From Kryptolebias marmoratus (Eukaryota; Chordata; Actinopteri; Cyprinodontiformes; Rivulidae): DNA of 64,000 bases. Below are positions 1-11,730 of this stretch, in pieces. Position numbers and translations under genes: made by a program. The stretch's first letter is position 1; each line of letters begins with the position of its first letter. The notes below the pieces were generated by a model. It ran no database searches, was not told where the DNA came from, and saw only the letters and a list, made by a program, of their open reading frames with translations. Where the stretch lies: positions 15,408,127 through 15,472,126 of the forward strand of contig NC_051443.1 in the NCBI RefSeq assembly GCF_001649575.2. The letters are read 5' to 3'.

Positions 1-1399
1 CAGAGGTTTGGCTCTGATTATTGAATGTGTATTGGTATTTAAAGTGTTAAAATTGTCTTAATATTTCAGTAGAGCTGGTTAGTAAGGACAATCAAAATCA
101 TTCGTTTTGCACTTGTGTTAGTAAATAATCATCTTAAAATCTTATAACCCACTAAATCAACCTGTTTTGCCTGTTAATGCAACTGCATACAAACACAGAT
201 TTGTTGTGATGAAAAGTGTAATTAAAATTTCCAAACTATAGTGACCGAATATAGTGACAGAAAGTGACCAGAAATGATATCAGACATGAAGCTGTTGTGT
301 CAACAGAATGATGGAAAAGATTGTGTACCTGAAAGGGACATTTGATGTTGTGTATGTCAAAAAATGAGCAGTAGTGACATGTTGAGTGCAACCATCGTCT
401 AGATGAGAGCAACAAACAACTGTGTGCATCGATGAGATTAGCAGCAAGTCACCCCCTCTCCTCCTCTGTCTCGCTTTTTTCTTTTTTAGATTCAGGATGG
501 CCAGTTCCTCCTCGTACTTTTTCATAATCAGAAGTAGACAGATTGACATTTTCAAAAGGACATGTAAAGGTCATTTGTTTTCTGTTCCTTGCTGTGTGGT
601 CCTACATTACTTAAGATGTGCTGTGTTTTTTCTGTGTGCCTCATCCCCTCTTGGAATGTCTTGAACTGTTTGCTGTGGTATCTTATCAGGTACTTAGTGG
701 TTCTGAAGTCTATCATGCAACCCAAAACATCCAGAGGTTTGACATTTGCAGAGAGACAGACTTTGTCCTCATAAAGTTCTTGGAGTCAGGCCAGATTCCA
801 CATTTATTCCCTTTTCTTTTGCCATTGTGGTGCTGGGTGAAATCATTTCAATATGATAAAATTACCATCCATTGTTTACAAGATATTCTTTTTTTGTAAC
901 TGTGCTACTGTCACATGTGAACCAAGAGTAATTTCAAGCAAGACTTCTTTCTTGTCAACTTTATAACCCTTTAAAATTAATTTCCAAACATTTTGGATGC
1001 TGTACACTATGTAAACAAGAATACTGAACTGATTTGTTGTGGTTGTAAAAATAATGAAGATTTTAGAAATAAATGTCACTTGATTTTCTGCCCAGCTCTG
1101 TTTGAAAAGCTCATTTTAGCTGGGCACCATGTTTGTGTCCATCACTTTTACAAGCCTTTTTGAATGGGAGGAATAAATTTTACTTTTTAACTTTACTTGT
1201 GTTCGAGTAAAATCCACTGTTTCAACTCATATTGATTTAGAATATGTTATGTTTGAAAAGGGACTTACTTGCAGAAAATAAAAGAGATGAATCTTTAGGG
1301 GATTCTTGTGTTTTTAATATCAGTCTGTGCAACTTTTACTTGCCTAGTTGGGACGGTAATTTGATTTACAAATAACTCCTGTTTTGGGGTCATTTTTAG
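1..1399 (+). other. astn2: astn2 intron, 3' part, no exon seen
   Basis: AT-rich sequence upstream of the first recognisable astrotactin exon. The open frames here are short, lack splice context and resemble no family I know. It ends in a pyrimidine-rich run and AG at 1398-1399, the acceptor of the next exon. The rest of the gene lies outside the window. Confidence 0.7.
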
Positions 1400-1500
1400 G
1401 TTTACCCTTTATGCAGTGGATAACCGGGGCAGTCAGACTGAATCGAGCTTTGTCTCCGTGCGCACGTCCTGTCCAGTGGTGGATGACAGTCGTGCTGAAG
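1400..1500 (+). CDS. astn2: astn2 exon a (third from last)
   Basis: Acceptor TTTTTAG at 1393-1399 and donor GAAG|GTACCT at 1500/1501. The exon opens with one base finishing a codon, then 33 codons ([16 protein letters not shown] to DDSRAE), then one leftover base. It encodes the end of the fibronectin III-like segment. Confidence 0.9.
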
Positions 1501-4500
1501 GTACCTGAGCCTCTTATCATTCCAGCATGTTTTACTGTTTTCATGTTTGCTTTAAGATTTGTTTCCATTTTCTTCCTGTGTCTGATATCTTGTCACGTTG
1601 TCACACTTTACCTATTTTCCTGAATGCATTCTCTCCTTAATCTGTGCACTTTCTCATCATCTTCTCATTTGTAAATAATCAAATTCATACGGTGTGAATT
1701 CCTGTAACATTGTTTTATTAACCTCCTCTTTACTGCAAATCTATACACAGTTACAGAAATGTAACTAAAAAAGTACATTGGTATCACATAATATTCTGGC
1801 ATGGTACCTTGGACAATGACTCATTTTTGTACCTTTTGAAGACTTATGGTTTTAAAAGCATTATTCTTAGCTTATGTGAAGACAAAGGTCCAAAAGGTAC
1901 ATTAGATGTAAAAAATTTGACTTTGTATAGCTACAAACAAAAAGTAAAAAAAATGTACCACTGTTTAAAGTACAATATTTGTACTCTTCTACAAGAGAGC
2001 CTGATTCAGTTAATATGATGCAAAACACATTCACATTCCACAGTATAAAAAAAAAATAAAAATAAACTCCTAGTGTGTCTTTCTGACTGTGTTCTATCTA
2101 TCTGGTCTTCCTGACAGAAATAGCAGACAGGGTGTACAACTTGTACAATGGCTACACCAGTGGAAAGGAACAGCAGATGGCCTACAATATGCTGATGGAG
2201 ATTCCTCCTCCAATGCTTTACAGAGTCCAGCATCACTACAATTCCCACTATGAGAAGTTTGGAGACTTTGTGTGGCGTAGTGAGGATGAGCTGGGCCCCA
2301 GGTGAGAAGGCAACACACTTTCTGTAGAAAAAGCTGGGGTATTTTTTACAATTACCTAAGAGTTTGATGGGTTACAGTTGATCTCGTTTGGACAAAAAGC
2401 CTTATTTTTTCCTTCAATTTGATGATATTTAACTAAGCCTTTCTGTCATGTTGGATGACTTTGAGTTGTTTATGATCCCTTGCCCTCACCTTGAGGTTTC
2501 TTACATAACAGGGAAATCTGACTGAGCTTGCTGCCAGATTCAAATCATTCACCAATTCCTCTTGGCATTACCTTCCTTGCAATTGTCCAGGAGCGCTATT
2601 GCACAACATGCACAGTTCCAGAACGACTATGTCTGGAAGGGCAAGGTCACCTTTAAGACTCTGGGGTTACAGTCGCTCCACATGTCACCATGGCAATGCC
2701 AAAACAGGATTTGACAGCCAGGCCAAACAGTAAATTCGATACTCAGCTAACACTAACTCAACTTCCAAGTCCATTTCCTCCTCTTTCTCATAAAAAAAAC
2801 CTAATCTGTAACCATAATATTCCACCCCGACATCCCCTCACCCATGACCTCCCGAACAGGGACCCCCTCATTGATAGCTTGAGCAGACTGCGAGACATTA
2901 CAACACTGTGAGAACAAAAAGAGGCCGACTGACAAATAAAACTTTGAAGAAGGAAGCATAAACAGTGATTTAAAACAAATGTTTAGAACAAAAACATCTA
3001 TGCGTGTGAGTCTGTGTGAGTTGCTCCAGCACTGATGATAGCAACACAAAATCTTAAGTTACAGCCCGATGTTTTGGTTTGTCCACCCCCACTGCCTGGA
3101 AGCACTCTTTCAAGCTATAAATAATATAATAATTGAGGAATAATTTTGGTCTGTAGGAAGTTTATGCTTCCCTCTGATTGGTGAAAGGGGTGGGAGACAC
3201 AAGTTGGCCATTGGGACTTGAATGTGGATTGGACTTGTTGGATGGTGTGTATTTGTATGTGTGTGGGCAACTTGAAGAGGGTGAAATCGGGGGGAGGGGG
3301 TGGGGGTGCTTTTGGATGAGCGAGTGTGGATTATTTACTGCCTGAAGTTGGCAGGGTTTAGCCTCGTTGCGGTAATTTACAAGAAGGCTCCTTTGGTGGT
3401 GCCTTTTAAAAGGTAAAAAGAATGGCCAAGAGGAACGTAAGCACAGTCAGCACTCCTGCAGGAGCCGAGAATCCCATGAGACCGCCACACGTCCACCATT
3501 GTTACAGCTGAACGCCTATATTGTGACTTACACGTGCTACGATACATGGTCGATGTCTTTTTATTCTTACCTTTATGATGAACACCTTTTTCCACACCAG
3601 TCTTCCTGAATTTGTTTTTAGTTGCTGGCTTGATAATCCTTGTAATCGGGCTGCACTCATGGAGGATATGTATAAATCTTGCATAATTGTAAATCTTGCT
3701 GCACAAAACTCGTCCTCAGTTTATGTTCTTCATTTTCCTGACAATATTTTTGTTTGTCATCAGTCATATTAAATCTTTTTATACTGGTATTCTGTTGTTT
3801 CAGACGTAACAATTTGACGAAATGAAAAAAAAAAAAACCCACACACCCTCCCACCCATTTTAGCAAATAAGTGAAAAGGATGTCTGTACTGTTTGCTTTA
3901 ACTAAAGGCAGATGTTGATGCTCAGCAGACACTGCTTTTTAAAATAAATGGAATTTTGCGTTTCTTCCTTTGTGTATTTGCCATTCTAAATATCCATATA
4001 AGCTTAAAATCCTACAATAAGTAACACATTTTTTCTACGTAGGTATATCTTTTATAAATTCTGTTCATCTGACATATGGCATCCTACATTAAGCTCAGCT
4101 CCAGACTTAGGAGCCAGAGACAGAATTTTTTTGTTTCACTTACTCTTGACAGCTGCCTCTGGTGTTGTGTTAAAGAGAACTACTGCCCGAATATGTGCAT
4201 GTTCTGTTTTTGATCCACACTGTTAGTCCTGTCAGAATGACAAAAAGCACAACTTTCAATTTTTTTTTTTTTGGCTGATTTACTTCCATTTTAATATATC
4301 AAAGCATGATCAACGACTGATGCTTTCAACAGCTGTTTTAGCTGGTAAATCACTCATTTTTTTATATCTGTAATATCTTGTAGTTTGATCTGAACCTGTG
4401 TTCACAACATTTTAGGTCTGCAAGTCAACGGAAATTTTCAAGAGATGAAAGAATGAAACCTTGAAAATAAATGACGCAAAAAAAAACTTCTAAAAGAATA

Positions 4501-4940
4501 GATAAGATATATGAAGATACTGTGTATAACATATTTGATTATTGTCCTGAATTAATTTATTGGGCCTTTAGTCTTTGGAAAGCAGAGCCAAACTGCTCAT
4601 AACTAATGTGAAGTTAAAGTTTGGGTGGAGGTGGAGAAAGTAATAACTAAAGAAACTGTGACATGTTTGAATGAACTGATAATAATGCTTTCTCTCCAAT
4701 AGAAAAGCCAGTCTGATACTTCGAAGGGTGGACACGATCAGCCTGTACTGCCGGTCCCTCCTCCGTAGCACCCATATCCAAAGCCGCACAGACACCATGG
4801 CGTATATCTACTGCCGGAGCGAAGAGGGTCGACCTCCCAGCAACACGTGGCATAGCTCTTTACATGACAGTCGCACCTCATGCATGGAAAAGCTCATTTC
4901 CGTGCAGCGTAACACGTACAGCAACACCAAACTCCGATGA
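1400..4940 (+). CDS. astn2: astrotactin C-terminal region (probably astrotactin-2), three terminal coding exons, gene 5'-truncated by the window
   Basis: Three exons (1400-1500, 2118-2301, 4703-4940) splice with matching phases into 173 codons plus TGA. Landmarks are [11 protein letters not shown], then [66 protein letters not shown], and a [16 protein letters not shown] stretch near the end. These are the strongly conserved C-terminal signatures of vertebrate astrotactins: the end of the fibronectin III region followed by the annexin-like domain. Astrotactins are multipass-anchored neuronal glycoproteins; ASTN1 acts in neuron-glia adhesion during migration, and ASTN2 regulates surface trafficking of ASTN1 and synaptic proteins. 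The paralogue is chosen because the convergent neighbour is pappa, not pappa2. The protein ends [13 protein letters not shown]1 cannot be excluded from the protein alone. The N-terminal exons are outside the window. Confidence 0.88.
1501..2117 (+). other. astn2: astn2 intron
   Basis: 617-base AT-rich intron with canonical GT and AG ends. I see nothing further in it. Confidence 0.85.
2118..2301 (+). CDS. astn2: astn2 exon b (penultimate)
   Basis: Acceptor CTGACAG|AA, donor CCCAG|GTGAGA. The 184 bases give E(split)[15 protein letters not shown], then the nearly invariant [20 protein letters not shown], ending ELGP plus two bases of an Arg codon. It forms the start of the annexin-like C-terminal domain. 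The MEIPPPML stretch is the part that looks most unlike mammalian astrotactins. Confidence 0.92.
2302..4702 (+). other. astn2: astn2 last intron
   Basis: 2.4-kb intron. It contains a possible alternative terminal exon at 2591-2714 (separate entry), a G-rich run at 3289-3306 (G6-A-G5-T-G5), a poly(A) run near 3825 and otherwise AT-rich sequence. Confidence 0.75.
2591..2714 (+). CDS. possible alternative last exon of astn2 (speculative)
   Basis: Following TTGCAATTGTCCAG at 2577-2590, one base completes the Arg codon left by the preceding donor at 2301. Forty further codons then run open to TGA at 2712-2714 ([18 protein letters not shown] and onward, ending CQNRI). An AATAAA lies 220 bases downstream at 2935-2940. 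If used, it would replace the normal C-terminus (KASLILRR to NTKLR). I recognise no homologue. The phase fit is a one-in-three coincidence and the open run is short, so this is a hypothesis only. Confidence 0.25.
4703..4940 (+). CDS. astn2: astn2 terminal coding exon
   Basis: Acceptor TCTCCAATAG|A. One base completes Arg, then 78 codons and TGA at 4938-4940. It reads [18 protein letters not shown], then [20 protein letters not shown], and ends NTYSNTKLR. Cysteines in YCRS, YCRSEE and SCMEK fit the conserved C-terminal astrotactin pattern. This closes the annexin-like domain. Confidence 0.92.
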
Positions 4941-5720
4941 GAGAGGAATTCAGTGACAAGCAGTGGTTTTTATTTTTCCTGTAAAATGACATCACTGATT
5001 GACGAACTTCTTTAGTACGCTCGGTATCAAGTGTCTCTCATGTGACTGGTGCATTTTAAAAAAACAACCAGGAGAGACTTAAGGAGAAATCTTTAAAACT
5101 CACTGGACATTGTGTTGGCGCCACCAAAAAGCAAAAACTTGTTTTTGCGTGGCCAACTTTTATTATAAAATGAAGATCACGGAAAAATCTCTGGAGCGGA
5201 CCTGATTCTCATGACCAAATGCCAGTGATTGTGCATATCAGTGAGAAACTGCAGTGTAAACATGTAAAAAAAAATGTTATTCAGTCCAAAAAAAAAAAAA
5301 AGGTTGGCTTGAATACCTTGAATGTAATAATGTAGTTATTTTTGGTGCTTACCTTGAACACTGAAAAAAAAATCTTAAAAGGACAGTATTAATGCTATAA
5401 GATATTTGCCTTTGCTACTTTTATTAGAATGGAGTAACCGAGTTGTCTCAAAGCCATTTCAGAAACCACTGACTTGTTTTCAAGTTCACGTTAATTTAGA
5501 AAAATAAGCTTTGCATCGGCTATTAAAAACCAGTAAGTGATACAGTGTGTAGTTAGACTTCTGTAACATCCAGTAGTTTCAGTTCAAATAGCAAGCCTTT
5601 GTATGGTAGCAGGATCGACAAGTGTGGTGTCTGGGAAAATTATGCAAAGACAGCAAAGAGGTTGAATTTAAACATTACATATGGATATTTTAATAAAGCT
5701 TTAATTTAAATACATAATTA
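4941..5720 (+). other. astn2: astn2 3' UTR (proximal form)
   Basis: AT-rich sequence directly after the stop codon, ending near the AATAAA at 5692-5697. Later AATAAA copies (about 5766 and 5869) could extend it. The boundary is predicted only from the signals. Confidence 0.5.
5692..5697 (+). promoter_or_regulatory. candidate astn2 polyadenylation signal
   Basis: AATAAA about 750 bases after the stop codon, with a T/GT-rich downstream element around 5733-5755. It is the first canonical hexamer with good context. Confidence 0.45.
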
Positions 5721-5802
5721 TAGGAATCATCTTATTGTCTGCCTTTTTCATTTCTAAAGTACCTAAAATAAACTGTACAACACAATGACTAGATGATGAA
5801 TG

Positions 5803-5840
5803 TTTTTTTTTGTTTTGTTTTGTTTTGTTTTGTTTTGTTT
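5803..5840. repeat. (TTTGT)n microsatellite
   Basis: A poly-T run followed by about six TTTTG units, just past the proximal astn2 polyadenylation signal. Confidence 0.9.
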
Positions 5841-8036
5841 AATTTTTTTCACCTTAACTTATGCTAAATAAAATTGGAGTTCCACACTGTTATAAACATT
5901 AAAGACGATCTAGATATGCTGGTTATCTAATTAAAGTGACCTAAGTCATCATATTGAGACATTAAACGTGTTTCCAAATGAATCATATGGCCCACATATT
6001 GAATTTAACAATCACTAAATGAGCTGATTGGCTTTTAAAAGAAAATATCGTCCTTTTTTGTGAGGACCAAAAGTTAAAATAAATACAGGCAGCTTAAAGA
6101 GTTGTTCTCACTTCAACCATAAATGTCAAATACTTCATGAAATGAAGAATTGATGATTGTAGGGATGACACGGGATCCTTTTCTTTTTATTTGTCAGACC
6201 TCTGACATATCTTCAAAGCCATGGATATTCTTCTAGTGTAGACAAACAATGCCTTTTTTTCCAATATGTTAATTTTATGTTATAAATTGTGATAATAAAT
6301 TATTATATTGTAAATTTTTAATTGTAAATACATATCTGTGTTACTATCTGCTTTGTCTTTTTTCCGAAGAATGTGACACATTTAAAATGTATAATTAAAA
6401 AACAATGGGGTGTCAGAATAAATGGATTTTTAAAGTTGATCTTACTTTAATGCCTGTCAAAATAGGAAAAATATTTTTTTTTTCCACAAATAATGCATTC
6501 CAAAATACTTGTTTATTTCCTTCTCTGTGAAGTTTTTCAGTTTTAGTACATATCCTTATTTATTGTCAATTTATTGCCAATGTGCACTTCTACTGAAGTC
6601 CTTCATCATGAGTTACTTTTAAAGCTCTTTCTTGTCAGTTCAAATCGATTTCTATTCTTTTATGCAAAACATTAGAGCTGAAAAAACTGAGTTAAACACT
6701 CAACTTAAATACTCTTGCACATCTTGAAATAGTTGACAAAATAATTGTCATTGTGTATGAAATATTTGTCACTGTACATGAATAAACAGAACATTGGATA
6801 CTTTGCTACTCCCACACCTCCCAGTTTGATCGTGACTGCTGTTCCTCTCTTGTATTTACGCCCTATCAGAAGAAAGCAAAGGGGATGCTGTTGCTCAAAC
6901 TCAAAAGTGTTAACACATGTTGGAATGGCCACATCCAAAACAAAAGTATTTATGACTTGAAAAACAATGACGCGCAGCGTGTATTGTTCACTTTAAACTC
7001 ACAAGCAGTAACTAGAATTTGTGATTCATTAATTAAATTCTTCTGGTAACAAATAATTAATGTTTCATTGTGCACATTGGAAAATATTTTCTAACTTTTC
7101 TCCTAATATGTCACACAAACTATGTTCAGCTTGTATTCTCTTGGTTAAGGTTCTATATTGTGCAATATGTATGAAAATTGATCATTTGTTTTCAGTTTGT
7201 TGGGTAAAATCTTGGTTCCTGAAGGAATTTGGCAATCCAAATTCTACAAAATGCCCAACCTTCATTAAATTCTAATTCATTTTCTTGAAGGTCTTTACAG
7301 ATATGGAGTGCCACTTTTAGAGCTTCATGACCGGCAAAACTATTTTTTTGTTAAGAATCAGATTTGGAACAGCTATTGCTTAAAAAATTGTGGGGATAAA
7401 TGGGTTTTAAGTAGTGCCTTAAACAGTTACATTAATTTACACATCATTGTATCTGCCTACAAATTGTTAAATACTGCTAGAACTAAAGCCTGGACCATCA
7501 AGTTATAGTTATATTTCATAACATATTTGTGTACAAACTGTTAGAATTTAATGTTTTATGGTCACTCACTTACAATTCAGAAATTATTTCATCTTCCATG
7601 ACTTGCCCAATACCAGATGGATATGCACCTGTATATATATAGTGTATTTTCCCCCTTTTCATTCTGTAAACCAACAAATAGATCTTGTATTCTTTTATTT
7701 TTTCTTTTCAGATGGTTTACATGAGTCAAATAGATTGTTACAAAAGAAAAAAGAGAAGGTAAGTAACTTACTATCTTCAGACCATGTTTGCATGTGATTT
7801 TGCTTGACTTTAATTCACAATTTTCACAGCTGCTCATGAGATATTTTAAACCTCCAAATGGTAGAATCTGGTTTTACTGATCTAACATCTAAAAGGCAAT
7901 GACTATTAAGCTTCTGTTTTAGCAGGTTAGATTCATTTGGAATTGCTGTCTGATCAAGTTACCTTATTTTTGTGTGTGCTAGGTGATATTTAAAAACTGA
8001 AAAGGAACTAATAATTTGGCTATGCATAGTTTTGGT
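5841..8036. other. intergenic AT-rich sequence between astn2 and pappa
   Basis: No gene recognised. It contains further AATAAA hexamers, so part may be distal astn2 3' UTR. Open frames here are short and unsupported. Confidence 0.6.
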
Positions 8037-8272
8037 GAGCCAGTAGACAGTGGTTAGAGCTGATGCCGCACAGCAAGAAGGGTCTGGGTTCAAATCTTGG
8101 CTGGAGCCGTTCTCCGTAGAGTTTGAGTGTTCTTCTTGATCTCATGCATGTATCGGTTTTCTATGGGTACTTCGGTTTCCTCCCACAGTTCAAAAACATG
8201 CATGTTAGGTTAATTGGCACCAGCTTCCACAACCCTGAACAGGTTTAAGCAGGTACAAAAATGGATAGATGA
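8037..8272 (+). repeat. tRNA-derived SINE-like element
   Basis: It begins with an A-box-like GTAGACAGTGGTTAGAGCTG and a B-box-like GGGTTCAAATCT, the internal pol III promoter layout of tRNA-derived SINEs. The body has the widespread teleost pattern: GTTTCCTCCCACAGTTC, AAAACATGCATG, TTAGGTTAATTGG, then a short tail. An inverted relative lies at 23448-23790 and a decayed one at 38255-38430. Confidence 0.75.
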
Positions 8273-10329
8273 AAAAACAATGGGATAAATGGCTAGAAAT
8301 CAGAAAGCCTGATTGTTTTTTTTACCTGTGGTTTATGTACCACTGCTGGTAATGTAAGCTACATCTAGTGGTATGCAGAAGTAACTAATAAATTCCAAGT
8401 TTGGCTAAAAGAGTATTGTTTATGATAAACTGTAAACTGTGTTATTTGATCTAGCTTGAAATAGTTCAGCATACAGTATATACACAAGTATGGACAGAAA
8501 TGTTGTAGGGACACTGGTAAATATACATCACTCATTAGGGTAGTACTATGAAACTAAATACTTTCCGTTTTAGTACATGATGTAAGCTTGAGGTCCCCTG
8601 AAATAGCCTGAAATAGTCAGGTACTAGTTGGTGACTCAAAATTGCTGAAGAATTGCAAGAAAATAGGTTGATTTTCAGTTGCAGTCTTACTGAGTAATGA
8701 GTGTTTGCAACCAAACCAACAGTGAGCGTTGCGGCCATGTTTTGAATGGTCCGTTGTTGTTGTTGTTTTAAATCACAGCCAATTTTTGCGTTCATTGCTT
8801 GCATTCTTGCCTTTGTAGATTATTTTGTACACCCACATTGTGCCCATCTTGGCAATTGCCCCAACATTTATGATTTAATCTACCGGAATACATTTTTGAA
8901 GTGAAGATGGGCAGATTTGGACCAATTTTTTTAAATCATTTTTATTTATCATTATTGTGGTTTTTAAACCTGAACATTAGCCGCAGAGGTTTTCTGGCAG
9001 TGAGTTCCCAAACAGCAATCAAAACAACTCAAGGAAGGTGCCCACTGCAAAATTCACTTGGGTTCAAGATAGTTTCAAAACATACATGACAACTTTGAGA
9101 CTATTTTGAGAACAAATTTGTAGCACCAATCTTTTTGTAAATGTTCAAAACTCAAGTGACATGACTGCACACATCTGCGACTCAGGTGAGAAAACTTAGA
9201 ACAACCGGGAACGTCACAAGACATTCTGGAGACTTCCTCCCACATGCTTTATCAACTAGTAGCAACCCAGTGAAATACTACCTTAATTAGTTCAATAAAC
9301 TAACTAGACTGAATGTGTATTTTTATTAGATTGTAACACAAAATAAAATTTGGTTAAATAGTTATACAGAACAGGCCATCAGTATGATTGTGTAATTTAT
9401 TTCTACCAAAAAGAGGTGTTGTCTTGACTGTTTTATTTCTTTCTTTTTTTTAGAGGTTCAACTTTATCTGACATGGTCTTGCTAAGTTGATGTGATGCAC
9501 ATGACTCATATCCTGCCTGCACTGACATGGACTTCACCAGAGAGGAGCCCCTGGTGGGCAAATCACAACATCTAAATTGCACAATAGCAGAGCAGTTATT
9601 GGATCACAATCAATTAGCATGATGGCAAAATAAGGTGCAGAAGAAGATGGCTGGAAGTTATGGCAGAATGAAGCAAAACACTGTTATTTCCCAGGTTTTA
9701 GCCAATTTTCCATGTGATCTTGCTGGAAAATATTTACATTTAGATGGAAAAGAGGAAAATCAGTCACTGAACTAACAGACATCCATCCCATACAAATTAC
9801 TCTAATTTATATCATTAACTAAAGGTGGCTATGCCTCTCTGCATGTGAGCTGCTGGGAAGCATTTACTTTTTCCACCCCTCTCAACAAACTATTCCTTTA
9901 AGCTCAGATCCAGTTTCTTTTTCAGTCATGCAACATTAACTGCACTTTAAAAATCAGTAGCTAGATGTTCATTCACAGAAATTAGGCCATTAAGGTCATT
10001 GATGTGCCAGGAACAGCCCTCACATTTCCATGCCAGTGTATCAATGAGGGGCTACTGAACAAGTTCCTCTTTTACAACCACCTCAGCGCTTATTTATAAT
10101 TAAATTTTGAAAGGTCTTACAATGGTGTTGTGATACTTCAGTAACTTAAAAAAAATACATTCAACAAAACTGTCTGTGAAGCTGAAACAACTTTAACTTA
10201 GATACCCTTGCAGAAAATGTTTTGAAAAGAAATTAACCTTTCAAAGTGACCACACACTATCAGCTGTATCATAATTTTAATCAGTGTTTTATTTCTATGT
10301 TTTGCCATGTATCAGAGCATCAAACGAGA
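8273..10329. other. intergenic sequence, no gene seen
   Basis: AT-rich sequence without a recognisable coding exon on either strand. A (TTG)n-like run lies near 8753-8766. Confidence 0.6.
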
Positions 10330-10975
10330 TCAGCCTCGCAGTATCTTAGCTGCTCCTAGGACTGCGCTCTTCTGGACAGACATCTCTGGGATCTGTTGGA
10401 GCCACTCTTCTAGTTTGGGGGTCACAGCACTGAGTGCTCCGATGACCACTGGTACCACTGAGGCCTTGACTCTCCACAACTTCTCTGTTTCCTCTTTCAG
10501 CCACTGGTATTTCTCCAGCTTCTTGTGCTCCTTCCTCGTGATGTTTCAGTCACTTGGGACTGCTACATCTATCACCACTGCTTTCTCCTGTGGTTTGTCA
10601 ATCAGCACAATGTCTGGTTGGTTAGCCATCACCTGTTTGTCAGTCTGGATCTGAAAGCCCCACAGTATCTTAGCCCTGCCATTCTAAACTACCCTTTGTC
10701 AAGTTTCTCACTTTAACTCCTGGAGATCTGTCCATATTTGATATGAATATTCCCATACACTTTTCCAGCCATTTGGTTATAGCATTCCAAGTACGCTTTG
10801 CCAGCCTGCATTTTAGATCCTGCTGTTATGTGCTGTACTGTCTCAGGACCCAAGATGCAGGCTGTGCATAGATTCCCCTGTCTGGTGTGGTAGTCCCCAT
10901 TCTCTATTGCTCTTGTGCTGCCATAATTTGTGCATCTGTGCTGTCCTTCAGTTCATCCATCTCTTGCCACTGGTA
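10330..10975 (-). mobile_element. LINE ORF2 C-terminal remnant, inactive
   Basis: The - strand reads QIQTDKQVMANQPDIVLIDK, then AVVIDVAVPSD, an in-frame TGA, NITRKEHKKLEKYQWLKEE, VVPVVIGALSAVTPKLEEW, SVQKSAVLGAAKILRG and a stop. Upstream, other frames give AYLECYNQMAGKVYGNIH and YQWQEMDELKDSTDAQIMAA. This is the C-terminal end of a non-LTR retrotransposon polyprotein that is common in fish and often annotated as R2-like or type-1 retrotransposable element. The internal stop and frameshifts, plus a small deletion after LQQIP, show it is dead. It is transcriptionally parallel to pappa. Confidence 0.85.
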
Positions 10976-11124
10976 GGATTTGTTAGAAAATCAGCAACTT
11001 CCTCAGTTTGCAGGTGGTAAATGTCACACATAGGCTTATCTTTACATGATGGTTCCTCTTGTTCCTTCTTTTCTACATTGGGGTTTTGCTGTCTGAGGCA
11101 GTCATTTAGCAGTTCATCATTCCT

Positions 11125-11222
11125 GGGAGGTTGGAGTAGTGGTTATGTCACACATCCTTAGTGCAGGGAGGTCAGGGGTACAGGGTTTGAATCCTGATGC
11201 CACCAACCTCCAGGCAACCTTA
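11125..11222 (+). repeat. tRNA-like SINE fragment between two LINE pieces
   Basis: GGAGTAGTGGTTATGTC resembles an A box and GGTTTGAATCCTG a B box, spaced as in a tRNA-derived SINE head. It is short, with no clear body, and lies between the two LINE remnants. Confidence 0.45.
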
Positions 11223-11246
11223 GTTGCGTAATGAGTGAGAGACAGA

Positions 11247-11357
11247 AATTCTTCAGCTTCTCATGTCTCTTTTTCTTGATGTTACAATCACTTGGGATTC
11301 ATACATCTTTCACTACTGCCTTCTCCTGTAGTTTGTCAATCCCCACAATGTCTAGTT
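11247..11357 (-). mobile_element. second LINE ORF2 fragment of the same family
   Basis: The - strand reads QLDIVGIDKLQEKAVVKDV, stop, IPSDCNIKKKRHEKLKN, which aligns to the middle of the 10330-10975 remnant. It is therefore a partial second copy or a rearranged duplicate of the same element. Confidence 0.75.
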
Positions 11358-11589
11358 GACACGACTAGAACTCATCTGAATTGCGTCATGAGCTTCTCCA
11401 ACTTGTTCCAAGAGTGCTGGAGCTGTATTATAACACCTCCACAGGAACTTGTCTCTGACATTAAGCATTTAAGTCAAATGTCCAGGTCTAAAATCCACGC
11501 TAATGATAAATAATAATTTTATTGAAAAATTGGTTCAAATCTGTCTGTCTTTATTTCAAAAGTGTACTCCAGCAGATTAAACCATAAAG

Positions 11590-11730
11590 GTGGGGGTGTC
11601 TGCCAAGGTGTATACCAAATGAGCTTAGGTGGGTCTGTGGACAGAGGTAGACAAAATATTGTGCTCAACCAAGAATGCAGTTTCTCAAGCTGTACACAAA
11701 AATTGGCTGTGATATCCAAACACTGGCTGT
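11590..11730. repeat. diverged interspersed repeat, copy 1
   Basis: It shares a series of blocks with 31612-31750: GGGGGT, CAAGGTG, a GTGGG-rich stretch, CAAAATA, AGTTTT/AGTTTC and TGTACACAAAAA, in the same order and orientation. The family is unidentified. Confidence 0.5.

Noticed and set aside
422..899. Overlapping short + strand frames before the first astn2 exon
   Set aside because: Hydrophobic Phe/Cys/Leu-rich translations of T-rich intron, with no acceptor/donor pair in phase.
3289..3306. G-quadruplex (G6-A-G5-T-G5), with similar runs at 15627-15644 and 41369-41385
   Set aside because: Each has three long G tracts rather than four separated ones with short loops, so a stable three-layer quadruplex is not assured from sequence alone.
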